Assembly: GCA_003045895.1 (NCBI GenBank)
Contig: PZPC01000013.1
Coordinates: 1-64,000, forward strand
From: Bacteroidota bacterium
GTDB taxonomy: Bacteria; Bacteroidota; Bacteroidia; Chitinophagales; Saprospiraceae
Reading direction: 5' to 3'
Length of the DNA: 64,000 nt
In this document: piece by piece, positions 43,430 through 51,093 of the stretch
How the letters are laid out: each line of letters begins with the position of its first letter
Position numbering within the stretch: position 1 is the first letter of the stretch
Translations under genes and position numbers: made by a program
Notes under the pieces: generated by a model
Databases searched by the model: none
What the model saw: the letters and a program-made list of their open reading frames with translations, nothing else
What the model was told of the DNA's origin: nothing

Positions 43430-45946
43430 TTAGCGCTTCTTTTTTGCCTTAGAAACAGGGGCTGGCTCCGTTGCAACCGTTGTTGGCCTTGCCAATTCTC
43501 TTTTCACCGCCCAACCCATGTAGCCCAATAAAGCCAGCAGCAGGATGAGGGAAGAAATAGCAGAAACTGTTTTGCCCAGGTAATAGGAGCGGGGTTCGAA
43601 TTTGAAGACGATCTCGTGCTGACCAGCGGGAATTTTCAACGCCCGGAGGACGTAATCAACCCGGATGTGTGCTACGGGCTGCCCGTCGACGTAGGCTTGC
43701 CAACCTTTATTCGGCCCGTACCAGATTTCGGAAAAGACGGCCAGCTCTTCCTGGTCGGTACTGCTGCGGTAGGTTAAGCGATTGGGGCGATATTCGGCGA
43801 GTTGGATGGTGCCGGCACCACTGGGGCGCAATCCGTTTACATAGGCTGCAAACTCGTCGTTGACGACCGCCGCCTTGCGTAAGTTAACTTGTCCCAGGGC
43901 ATCAATTTCGGCATTGGCGGTAGGCACCAACGCAACAGAGTCCACGAGCCAGGCATTGCCCAGGGCACCGGGGTTTTGTTGCACGGTGGCCGCGCCGTCC
44001 TGGCCGGGCACGATGAAATACTTGGTGTTCAGCATATTAAACACCGCCTGGTTACCTTGGGATAAGTAGCGGTCGATCAAGTCCTGGTAGCGCTGTAGTT
44101 TGGCGGCGTGGTAGCCGCCCACCATTTTGTGGAAATAAGAAGGTCTGGACGACTGGAAGGGATCAACCGTGGTGTCGAATACCCGGAAGTTCGGGTCTTG
44201 GTCGGCCAGTATTTGGGTGTCGGCGGGGCGGGGCGTGAAAACCTGGTTGACAGCAGTAGGTCGTTCGAAATCATCTTTGTTCAGGTAGCGCATGCCCACG
44301 CCGAAAAGGTCAAAAACCGTAAGTAATCCCAGGCCAATGAGCACGGGCATTGCCTTGATTTTTTCCTGAACAAAGAAATAGACACCGCCCAGCGCCAGGG
44401 CAGCCAGTATGAAAGTCCGGAAAGCATCCGCGCGCATCATGTCGGCGCGGGTTTCCTGCAGGCTCTTCAGGATTGGTTGCAGGATTTCTGGTTGCAATTG
44501 ACCCCCAAACATGCGGTTGATTTTGCTCGCTTCACCGGGGGTGGTGAAGTCAAACATGCCAGGGCCTACGACCGCAAAAAACAAGGCAATACTAAGCGCA
44601 ATGCCCCCACCGATAGCCAGACTACGGATAATTCTGGCTTTGGGTTGGGCGCCCGAAAAGATCGAATGGAGGGCCAGAATCGCCAGCGCCGGCACTAAAA
44701 AAGAAGTAACACTCAGAATGGAATTGGGCGTCCGGAATTTATTGTAGAGGGGGAAATAATCAAAAAACAGCCGGCTCAGTCCCTCAAAATTACTGCCCAT
44801 AGATAAGAGCAAGGTGAGTAAGGTACCCAGTCCGAGCCACCATTTTACGGGCCCATCCACCAGGAAAAGCCCCACCAGGAAGAATAGTACCATAATGGCC
44901 CCGAAGTAAATGGGTCCACTGGTAAAGGGCAAGGCACCCCAGTAGAGTGGTGCGCTGAAATTTTTACCCTGGCCAGCTCCCAGCCGGGTCATGGTCTTGC
45001 CGTACGGAGAATCATCGGTAGTTGGTTCCGCAGAACCGCCACCCACTACGCCCGGGATGTAAGCTGAAAACAGGTCGAGGGGACCGTTGCTCCACTGCAT
45101 GGCATAGTCCCAGTTTAAGCCGTCGACGCTGCTGCTGGAGGAATTATCCTGAGCGGTGGCTTGTTGCTCCAGGATGGGTTTTCCACGCATGGTATCCTGT
45201 GCGTATTCGTAGGTGATCCAGAGATTAGACGCTGCTGCCCCCAGGGCCAGCACGCCACCAATAGCCAGGGCACCGGCAGCTTTGGCAAAATGCGGAAGGG
45301 TGCCATTTTTAATGTTACTGACCAGCTCCGCGATGCCCCAAATAAGCACCGTCAGGAAAAAATAATAAGTCATTTGCACGTGGTTGGCGGCCAGGTCCAT
45401 ACCCATGCCGATTCCAAACAACAACCCACCCAACAGGTACCTTTGGCGGAAAGCCAGCAGTAAACCACTGGCCACCAGCGGGAGGTAGGAAATGGTTCGC
45501 AGCTTGGTCTCATGCCCGGCTTCGAATAACACCAGGTTATTGGTGGCAAAGCCAAAGGCCAGGGCACCAATGATACTTAGCCAGGGGCTAACGCCCAGCA
45601 GAACCATCAAAATATAGAAGCAAATCATAGCAGCGATGAACTGCCCGGCGGGCGGCTGGATGTACAAACGAGCTACATTTTCCAGCTTTTTGACGTAGTT
45701 GCCGCTACTGACCGTGTTGATCTGGTAGGAAGGCATACCGCCAAACATAGCGTTGGTCCAGAGCGATTCTTCGCCCGTGGCGGCCTTGAACTGACGCAAT
45801 TCTTCCGACATCCCCCGGTAGCCAATAATATCGCCCTGACTGACGATTTTACCGGAAAATTGCGGAGAAAAATAAAAAACTGCGGCGGTAATAAAGATGG
45901 CCAACGCAGCCAGGTGGGGCAAAAAGGATTTGATCTGGAGTTGCAT
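43430..45946 (-). CDS. YfhO family membrane protein
   Basis: An 838-residue multi-pass membrane protein with about 12 helices and a long C-terminal extracytoplasmic domain. The N-terminus (AALAIFITAAVFYFSPQFSGKIVSQGD then WTNAMFGGMPSYQ) is typical of YfhO, a GT-C-like family implicated in glycosylation of lipoteichoic acid or surface polymers in Firmicutes. The C-terminal region ends with a last helix and a basic tail (KAKKKR). It sits in a leftward operon, gpsA-yfhO-glycosyltransferase, consistent with envelope glycan or lipid synthesis. Confidence 0.88.
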   Translation of the reverse strand: MQLQIKSFLPHLAALAIFITAAVFYFSPQFSGKIVSQGDIIGYRGMSEELRQFKAATGEESLWTNAMFGGMPSYQINTVSSGNYVKKLENVARLYIQPPAGQFIAAMICFYILMVLLGVSPWLSIIGALAFGFATNNLVLFEAGHETKLRTISYLPLVASGLLLAFRQRYLLGGLLFGIGMGMDLAANHVQMTYYFFLTVLIWGIAELVSNIKNGTLPHFAKAAGALAIGGVLALGAAASNLWITYEYAQDTMRGKPILEQQATAQDNSSSSSVDGLNWDYAMQWSNGPLDLFSAYIPGVVGGGSAEPTTDDSPYGKTMTRLGAGQGKNFSAPLYWGALPFTSGPIYFGAIMVLFFLVGLFLVDGPVKWWLGLGTLLTLLLSMGSNFEGLSRLFFDYFPLYNKFRTPNSILSVTSFLVPALAILALHSIFSGAQPKARIIRSLAIGGGIALSIALFFAVVGPGMFDFTTPGEASKINRMFGGQLQPEILQPILKSLQETRADMMRADAFRTFILAALALGGVYFFVQEKIKAMPVLIGLGLLTVFDLFGVGMRYLNKDDFERPTAVNQVFTPRPADTQILADQDPNFRVFDTTVDPFQSSRPSYFHKMVGGYHAAKLQRYQDLIDRYLSQGNQAVFNMLNTKYFIVPGQDGAATVQQNPGALGNAWLVDSVALVPTANAEIDALGQVNLRKAAVVNDEFAAYVNGLRPSGAGTIQLAEYRPNRLTYRSSTDQEELAVFSEIWYGPNKGWQAYVDGQPVAHIRVDYVLRALKIPAGQHEIVFKFEPRSYYLGKTVSAISSLILLLALLGYMGWAVKRELARPTTVATEPAPVSKAKKKR

Positions 45947-45974
45947 GCTTAAGGTTTTCGGTCAAGATAAGAAG

Positions 45975-47021
45975 TTATAAGAAATCTACATCTACATCGT
46001 AGGGATAGGTCATCAGGTAGTTCATGGCATCTTGAACTGGAAACCCCTGGAAGACAATACGGTACAACATTTCCGTAATGGGCACCCTCAATTTATAGTA
46101 ACGGGCCAGGTAGCGCGTTATTTTAAGGGTCCGAACGCCTTCGGCCAGTTCGGGCATACTGTCCGCAATCGTCTCAAAGGTTTCGCCACGGCCGAGCCGA
46201 TAACCAAAAGTGTAATTGCGGCTTTTCTTGCTGGTGGCGGTGGCGATCAGGTCACCGATTCCTGCAGTCCCAAAAAAAGCCTCCGTATCGGAACCCATGG
46301 CTTTGCCAAAGTAGACCATTTCCATAAGCCCACGCGTAAGTAGCATCGCCTGGATGTTTTTGCCTAAACCATAGCCTTTGAGTATGCCAGAACCCAGTGC
46401 AATCGTATTTTTTAAGGCTCCGGCCAATTCTGCTCCCAGCAAATCGTGGGAGCCAAAAACGTGGAACAACGGGCTACTCAATACGGCTTTCCCCGCGCTA
46501 ATCACTTCCGTGAACTTGCTCGCGATGAGGGTCGCGGTTGGTTGTCCTTCCAGGATTTCCTGGGCCAGGTTGGGCCCCGACAGGCAACCAATTCGGACCA
46601 CCACACTTTCCTGGCGAATGACTTCTGAAATGGTGCTAAGGTTCGAACGCATCACGCCTTTCTCTTCTATTTCCCGCTCCAGCACACCATTCAGATCAAA
46701 TCCTTTGGTGGCGTGGATCAAAATATGGTAGGGATGCAAATACGGCGCCATGTCTTGCATCATGGACCGGAAAGAAATAGAAGGTACAACCGGAAAGAGC
46801 AATTGACAGGCACCCACGACTTCTGCCAGGTCGTTGGTAGCCCGCACCCGTTCGGGAAGAACAATACCGTGTCGTTCCTGCCGGGTATTGATGAGATCGA
46901 CTACCTCTTGCTTGCGGGCATAAATGAGGACATCGGTGTTGTAAGCTAGCAGGTTTGCAATAGCGGTGCCAAAGCTGCCGCCACCGATTACGCCTACTGG
47001 TTTTCCATTTGCTGTTGGCAT
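45975..47021 (-). CDS. gpsA: Glycerol-3-phosphate dehydrogenase [NAD(P)+]
   Basis: GpsA reduces dihydroxyacetone phosphate to sn-glycerol 3-phosphate for phospholipid synthesis. From the ATG at 47021 the protein is 348 aa. It shows the Rossmann motif VGVIGGGSFGTAIANLLA, the ATKGFD segment, GPNLAQEI, the catalytic-Lys region GALKNTIALGSGI, and FGTAGIGDLIATATSKKSRN. The track's 14 extra residues upstream are unlikely. It leads the operon with yfhO and the glycosyltransferase (28-base and 3-base gaps). Confidence 0.94.
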   Translation of the reverse strand: MPTANGKPVGVIGGGSFGTAIANLLAYNTDVLIYARKQEVVDLINTRQERHGIVLPERVRATNDLAEVVGACQLLFPVVPSISFRSMMQDMAPYLHPYHILIHATKGFDLNGVLEREIEEKGVMRSNLSTISEVIRQESVVVRIGCLSGPNLAQEILEGQPTATLIASKFTEVISAGKAVLSSPLFHVFGSHDLLGAELAGALKNTIALGSGILKGYGLGKNIQAMLLTRGLMEMVYFGKAMGSDTEAFFGTAGIGDLIATATSKKSRNYTFGYRLGRGETFETIADSMPELAEGVRTLKITRYLARYYKLRVPITEMLYRIVFQGFPVQDAMNYLMTYPYDVDVDFL

Positions 47022-47165
47022 ATCAATTGAATCTGCTGACCGTTTAAATGAATGGCCAACCAAGGATTAATTATCTTCAGGGCAAAATAACGCTAAATAT
47101 GGCAAAAAAGGGCACTTCCATTTTCCTAATTCGTCCGGGTACTTTTCAATTCGCCCAGGATGTGC

Positions 47166-47173
47166 TACTTTTG
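47166..47173 (+). promoter_or_regulatory. Probable promoter, -7 box TACTTTTG
   Basis: An exact TAnnTTTG box 18 bases before the ATG at 47192. Nineteen bases upstream is TTTT, a partial -33 element. Confidence 0.5.
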
Positions 47174-47191
47174 GCGTAAAGAAATATATTT

Positions 47192-48085
47192 ATGCCGAAG
47201 TACATGGTTTCCTTCGTAATGCTTTTATCTGTTTTTACGCTGCGGGCGCAATTGCCTCAATCTAATATTTATTTATTTGATGTTAAGCAGGTTTCAGACA
47301 GCCTTTTCGAGTTTACCCATCCGCAGTTTCTAACGGGCTTTAACCCGAATGGATACAACAACCAACCAGCGTTCTTCTCCAACGATGAGCTCTATATCTC
47401 CGCCCAGCTGCCTGCTATGCAGCAACCGGAATTATACCTCCTTAACCTCAAGGAAAAGACCAAGTTGCGGGTGACGGAAACCCAGGAAGGAGAATTTTCT
47501 GCTATGCGAATGCCAGATTACTACAACTTTTCTGCCATTCGTCAGGAATACATCAATCGGGATACCGTCATCCGTTTGTGGCAGTTTCCGCTGGATCGAT
47601 TGACCAACGGAAAGCCGGTTTTTAAATACTTACAAGGTATTGGCTACTACACCTGGGTCAATAGCAAGGAAGTAGCCGTATTCGTACTCGACAACCCCAA
47701 TTACCTGGCCCTGGCCAATGTGGATACCGATGAATTGTTGCCGCTGGCGACCAACGTGGGGCGCTGTATCAAAAAGTTGCCCAATGGCAACCTGACTTTC
47801 GTGCAGAAAAATGAACAGGGGATTTGGCAGATTATGGAGTTGTCTTTGTACCGCCGTACCAACCTGACTCCCCAGCCCATCATTACCAGCCTGGTAGGTG
47901 CCGAAGATTTTGCCCTGCTACCCGACGGTAGTTACATTATGGGAAAAGGCAGCAAATTGTACAAGTTTAATCGTTTCCGCGATGAAGACTGGGTTGAAAT
48001 TGCTGATTTGCGGTTCTATAACATCACCAATATCTTCCGATTGGCCATAAGCCCAGATATGAAAATTGCTATTGTGGCGAACTAG
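47192..48085 (+). CDS. Hypothetical secreted beta-propeller-like protein
   Basis: A 297-residue protein with a signal peptide (MVSFVMLLSVFTLRAQ). The body consists of repeated beta-blade-like segments (NQPAFFSNDELYISAQLP, PELYLLNLKEKTKLRVTE, GAEDFALLPDGSYIMGKG, KLYKFNRFRDEDWVEIAD), suggesting a PD40/WD40-like propeller. No enzyme motif is visible. Its last 17 bases overlap the convergent uridine kinase gene. Function unknown. Confidence 0.7.
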   Translation: MPKYMVSFVMLLSVFTLRAQLPQSNIYLFDVKQVSDSLFEFTHPQFLTGFNPNGYNNQPAFFSNDELYISAQLPAMQQPELYLLNLKEKTKLRVTETQEGEFSAMRMPDYYNFSAIRQEYINRDTVIRLWQFPLDRLTNGKPVFKYLQGIGYYTWVNSKEVAVFVLDNPNYLALANVDTDELLPLATNVGRCIKKLPNGNLTFVQKNEQGIWQIMELSLYRRTNLTPQPIITSLVGAEDFALLPDGSYIMGKGSKLYKFNRFRDEDWVEIADLRFYNITNIFRLAISPDMKIAIVAN

Positions 48086-48704
48086 TATGGGTGGTCAAAT
48101 GGTGGTCTAAGAAGCCTTGCACGACCCGCAATCCCATATGCAACTGCTGGTTGTTGTTGATGATGAGGTCCGCTTCGTCCATATAGGGCTTGATGTACTT
48201 CTCAAAAGCAGGGAGAACGTGGTTTTCGTAGCGGTAGAGGACATCTTCGAGGGGGTAGTTGCGCTCCACCCGGTCCCGTTTGATTCGCCGAATAACTTTC
48301 AGATTCTCCTTGGCGTGCAGGTATATTTTCAGATCCAGCAGTTCGCACATTTTTTTAAAGTGAAAGACAAAGAGCCCTTCCACAATAATAATAGGAGTGG
48401 GATTGAAAACCAGTAGCCTGGAGGAAGCCTTTTCGTTGTTGAAGGTGTATTCTTGTCGTTCTACGATTTGACCCTGTACCAGTTGACCAACATCGTGGAT
48501 AAAAGCTTTTTTATCAATCGATCGGGGTAGATCAAAATTAGTGATTCCCTGGTTGTCGCTTCTTTGCTCTTCCCGGGGGCGGTAATAATCGTCTTGCGAA
48601 ATTACGCAAAGCTGCGTCTCCGAAAAACTGTCCTTTAAGCTTTTGATGAAAGTTGTCTTGCCGGAGCCGCTGCCGCCGGTAATGCCAATGATGAATGGTC
48701 GCAT
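48069..48704 (-). CDS. udk: Uridine kinase
   Basis: Udk phosphorylates uridine and cytidine in pyrimidine salvage. The 211-residue product has a P-loop GITGGSGSGKTTF (residues about 8-20), SQDDYYRPREEQ, NFDLPRSIDKKAF, IIIVEGLFVFHF and the RIKRDRVERNY lid region. Length is normal. It is divergent from a concentrative nucleoside transporter gene, so uptake and trapping of nucleosides are encoded side by side. A TACTTTTG box lies 19 bases before the start. Confidence 0.92.
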   Translation of the reverse strand: MRPFIIGITGGSGSGKTTFIKSLKDSFSETQLCVISQDDYYRPREEQRSDNQGITNFDLPRSIDKKAFIHDVGQLVQGQIVERQEYTFNNEKASSRLLVFNPTPIIIVEGLFVFHFKKMCELLDLKIYLHAKENLKVIRRIKRDRVERNYPLEDVLYRYENHVLPAFEKYIKPYMDEADLIINNNQQLHMGLRVVQGFLDHHLTTHTSSPQ

Positions 48705-48723
48705 AGCCCAATATAGGTTTGGG

Positions 48724-48731
48724 CAAAAGTA
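48724..48731 (-). promoter_or_regulatory. -7 box of udk
   Basis: TACTTTTG on the minus strand, an exact TAnnTTTG, 19 bases before the udk ATG and within an AAAAGT/ACTTTT inverted repeat. Confidence 0.45.
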
Positions 48732-48838
48732 GACTTTTAAATAGTGTTAGAAAAATAATTGTCGACCTTATTGGCGCGGGCTAGCGGACCGTTTGAGTAG
48801 CTGCCTCAAAAAGGATAGACCTTGTTCCAAATACTTTA

Positions 48839-48868
48839 CTTACTTTTGGCCGGTTGGACAAAAGTAAG
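48839..48868. promoter_or_regulatory. Inverted repeat carrying two face-to-face -7 boxes
   Basis: CTTACTTTTG (48839-48848) and its exact reverse complement CAAAAGTAAG (48859-48868) are separated by 10 bases, ending 5 bases before the transporter ATG. The left arm is a plus-strand -7 box for the transporter; the right arm is the same box on the minus strand, facing udk. It could be an operator, overlapping opposed promoters, or a leader hairpin. Confidence 0.6.
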
Positions 48869-48873
48869 GGATT

Positions 48874-50211
48874 ATGGATTTTATTATTGATTTATTGCGT
48901 GCTGGTTTGGGGATTACCATCTTATTGGGGATCTGTTATTTGCTTAGTAGTAACCGCAAGGCCATCAATTGGCGACTGGTCGCCATTGGGATGGGATTAC
49001 AGTTTTTCCTTGCTTTTTTCATCCTTATCGTGCCTGGCGTAAGCAATGTTTTCGACCTCATCTCCCGCGGCTTTACCAGTGTTATCGCTTTTACGGCTGC
49101 TGGATCTCAGTTTATGTTTGGGAATATTGTCAAGGACATGAGTTCCTTCGGCTACATTTTTGCCTTTCAGGTACTACCAACGATTGTTTTTTTTAGTGCC
49201 CTTACGGCCATCCTCTATTATTTTGGAATCCTGCAAAAGATCGTTTACGGCTTAGCCTGGCTGCTCTCCCGGACCATGGGCCTATCGGGGCCGGAAAGCT
49301 TAGCTGCTGCCGCTAATGTCTTCATCGGACAAACGGAAGCACCGCTCGTCATCAGGCCCTACCTGGAAAACATGACCAAGTCAGAGATTTTATGCCTGAT
49401 GACCGGCGGTATGGCCACGATCGCGGGTAGTGTCTTTGTTGCCTACGTCGGGTATCTGGGGGGGACGGATGAAGTTGCGCGCTTGTTTTTTGCCAAACAT
49501 TTGCTGACGGCTTCTATTATTTCGGCGCCGGCAGCGATCGTGGCGGCGAAAATGCTCTATCCGGAAACCGAGCGCGATGGTGATATCGACAAACAAATGG
49601 AAATGGCTGAAGACGAGGCTACCAATGTCCTTGATGCTATTTCCCGTGGCACCACCGACGGCTTGAAATTAGCGGTTAACGTAGGTGCCATGTTGCTCGT
49701 ATTTACGGCGCTCATCTTTATGATGAACTCCATTTTCCTCAACCTCACCGATTTGGTGAACTGGGGTTTTGCCCAGGTTTTTTCCAGTGTGGGCGACTGG
49801 AATGAGCAAATTGCCCTGTCTACCAATAACCGCTTCGAAGGGTTTAGCTTTACGTATTTACTGGCAATGGTTTTCGCCCCTTTTGCCTGGATTCTGGGTG
49901 TTCCTTTTGAGGATATTACCGTGGTGGGTCAGCTGCTGGGACTCAAGACTGTCATCAATGAGTTTGTCGCTTACGAACAGTTCCAGGGGGTTTTAGCAGA
50001 AGGATTGCTTAAGAATCCCAAATCAGTAATTATCACTACTTATGCACTTTGTGGATTTTCCAATTTTGCTTCTATTGGCATCCAAATTGGAGGGATTGGC
50101 AGTTTGGCTCCGGGGCAGCGCCCGACCTTGACCCAGTTTGGGATAAAAGCGTTGATTGGAGGTACCATTGCTTGTTTTCTAACCGGCACCATTGCTGCCC
50201 TGTTCGTCTGA
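48874..50211 (+). CDS. Concentrative nucleoside transporter (CNT/NupC family)
   Basis: A 445-residue inner-membrane protein of the CNT family, which imports nucleosides with Na+ or H+. Features are the N-terminal helices, the FGYIFAFQVLPTIVFFSALTAILYY region, the substrate-binding motif VFIGQTEAPLVIRPYL, and the second signature NEFVAYEQF followed by CGFSNFASIGIQIGGIGSLAPGQ. All are in family order and the length is normal. Its divergent neighbour udk supports pyrimidine nucleoside uptake, though purine specificity cannot be excluded. Confidence 0.93.
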   Translation: MDFIIDLLRAGLGITILLGICYLLSSNRKAINWRLVAIGMGLQFFLAFFILIVPGVSNVFDLISRGFTSVIAFTAAGSQFMFGNIVKDMSSFGYIFAFQVLPTIVFFSALTAILYYFGILQKIVYGLAWLLSRTMGLSGPESLAAAANVFIGQTEAPLVIRPYLENMTKSEILCLMTGGMATIAGSVFVAYVGYLGGTDEVARLFFAKHLLTASIISAPAAIVAAKMLYPETERDGDIDKQMEMAEDEATNVLDAISRGTTDGLKLAVNVGAMLLVFTALIFMMNSIFLNLTDLVNWGFAQVFSSVGDWNEQIALSTNNRFEGFSFTYLLAMVFAPFAWILGVPFEDITVVGQLLGLKTVINEFVAYEQFQGVLAEGLLKNPKSVIITTYALCGFSNFASIGIQIGGIGSLAPGQRPTLTQFGIKALIGGTIACFLTGTIAALFV

Positions 50212-50215
50212 TTTT

Positions 50216-51010
50216 TCAGAATTTCTTGGTGGTGAAATGAAAACAGGCACCTGCTCCCACGGTGCTCTCTACCCAGATTTTACCGCCGTGGCTTTCGACA
50301 ATGCGTTTACACAAAGCTAAACCGATTCCGGTGCCTTGGTCACCAACTTCCCGGGCGTGCAGCCGGGTAAACAACTCGAATATCTTTTGGTGATGGACGG
50401 GGTCAATACCGATTCCCTGGTCTTGAATCGTAAACTCCCAGCAGGCCTGCCGGTCATGGGCCGTAATAGTGATGTGGTTTTCACGACCAGGCTGGCCATA
50501 ATGGATGGCATTGGCCAACAGGTTTTGAAAAAGCTGGGAAATCCGCATCCGGTTGCCCTGGAATTGAGCAGGTAAATTGATTTCCTCAATCGTTATACCC
50601 TGTTGTTCTAAACTGTGGCGTAGATCATACTTGACGAGCATCAACATGTGCTTGGTCTGGATGGTCTCTTCGACAAAGATTCGGCCAGCACGGGAATACT
50701 CCAGGAGATCAAAAATGAGCTTTTGTAACCGGATAACGCCGTTGGTCACGTGTTCAAAATACTCCTCCAGTTCGGGGCTGAGTTGCTCTGGCGGAAGCTT
50801 TTTTCGGATAATGCCCAGGAATCCTTCCACGGAGCGGAGCGGATCCTGAAGATCGTGGCTAGCTACGTAGGCAAAGTACTCCAGATCCTGGTTACTTTGC
50901 TGTAAATCAACGATTTGTTGCCGTAACTGTTGGATCAGCTCGCGCTGATCCTGAGTTTCGGAATTTAGGTCTTTAGTCATCTTTTCATGTTGTCTTTCGT
51001 AAAAACGCAT
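50216..51010 (-). CDS. Soluble sensor histidine kinase
   Basis: From the ATG at 51010 the product is 264 aa. An N-terminal coiled coil (about residues 10-45) leads into the phospho-acceptor helix FAYVASHDLQDPLRSVEGF. The HATPase region follows, with N-box QNLLANAIHYG, G1 IQDQGIGID, F-box IFELFTRLH and G2 GTGIGLALCKRIVESHGGKIW. There is no membrane segment and no sensor domain, so input must come from a partner. No response regulator is adjacent. An alternative ATG at 50980 would shorten it by 10 residues. The track's 25-residue extension translates the dispersed repeat. Confidence 0.88.
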   Translation of the reverse strand: MRFYERQHEKMTKDLNSETQDQRELIQQLRQQIVDLQQSNQDLEYFAYVASHDLQDPLRSVEGFLGIIRKKLPPEQLSPELEEYFEHVTNGVIRLQKLIFDLLEYSRAGRIFVEETIQTKHMLMLVKYDLRHSLEQQGITIEEINLPAQFQGNRMRISQLFQNLLANAIHYGQPGRENHITITAHDRQACWEFTIQDQGIGIDPVHHQKIFELFTRLHAREVGDQGTGIGLALCKRIVESHGGKIWVESTVGAGACFHFTTKKF

Positions 51011-51038
51011 CTTTACGAACTTTTTAAGGGTGCCCCGC

Positions 51039-51092
51039 CTTAAGTATTTGGACAATAATAAATTTACATTTTTACACCTTCCCACCTTCCCA
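51039..51092. repeat. Dispersed intergenic repeat, copy 3
   Basis: The core 51039-51077 matches 25411-25449 at 38 of 39 bases and continues into CTTCCCACCTTCCCAC. It begins directly after the stop of the prolyl oligopeptidase gene (read leftward) and ends before the histidine kinase start. Confidence 0.85.
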
Positions 51093-51093
51093 C

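Noticed and set aside
50216-51085. Longer histidine kinase start at 51085
   Set aside because: The extra N-terminus translates the dispersed repeat, so the ATG at 51010 (or 50980) is preferred.
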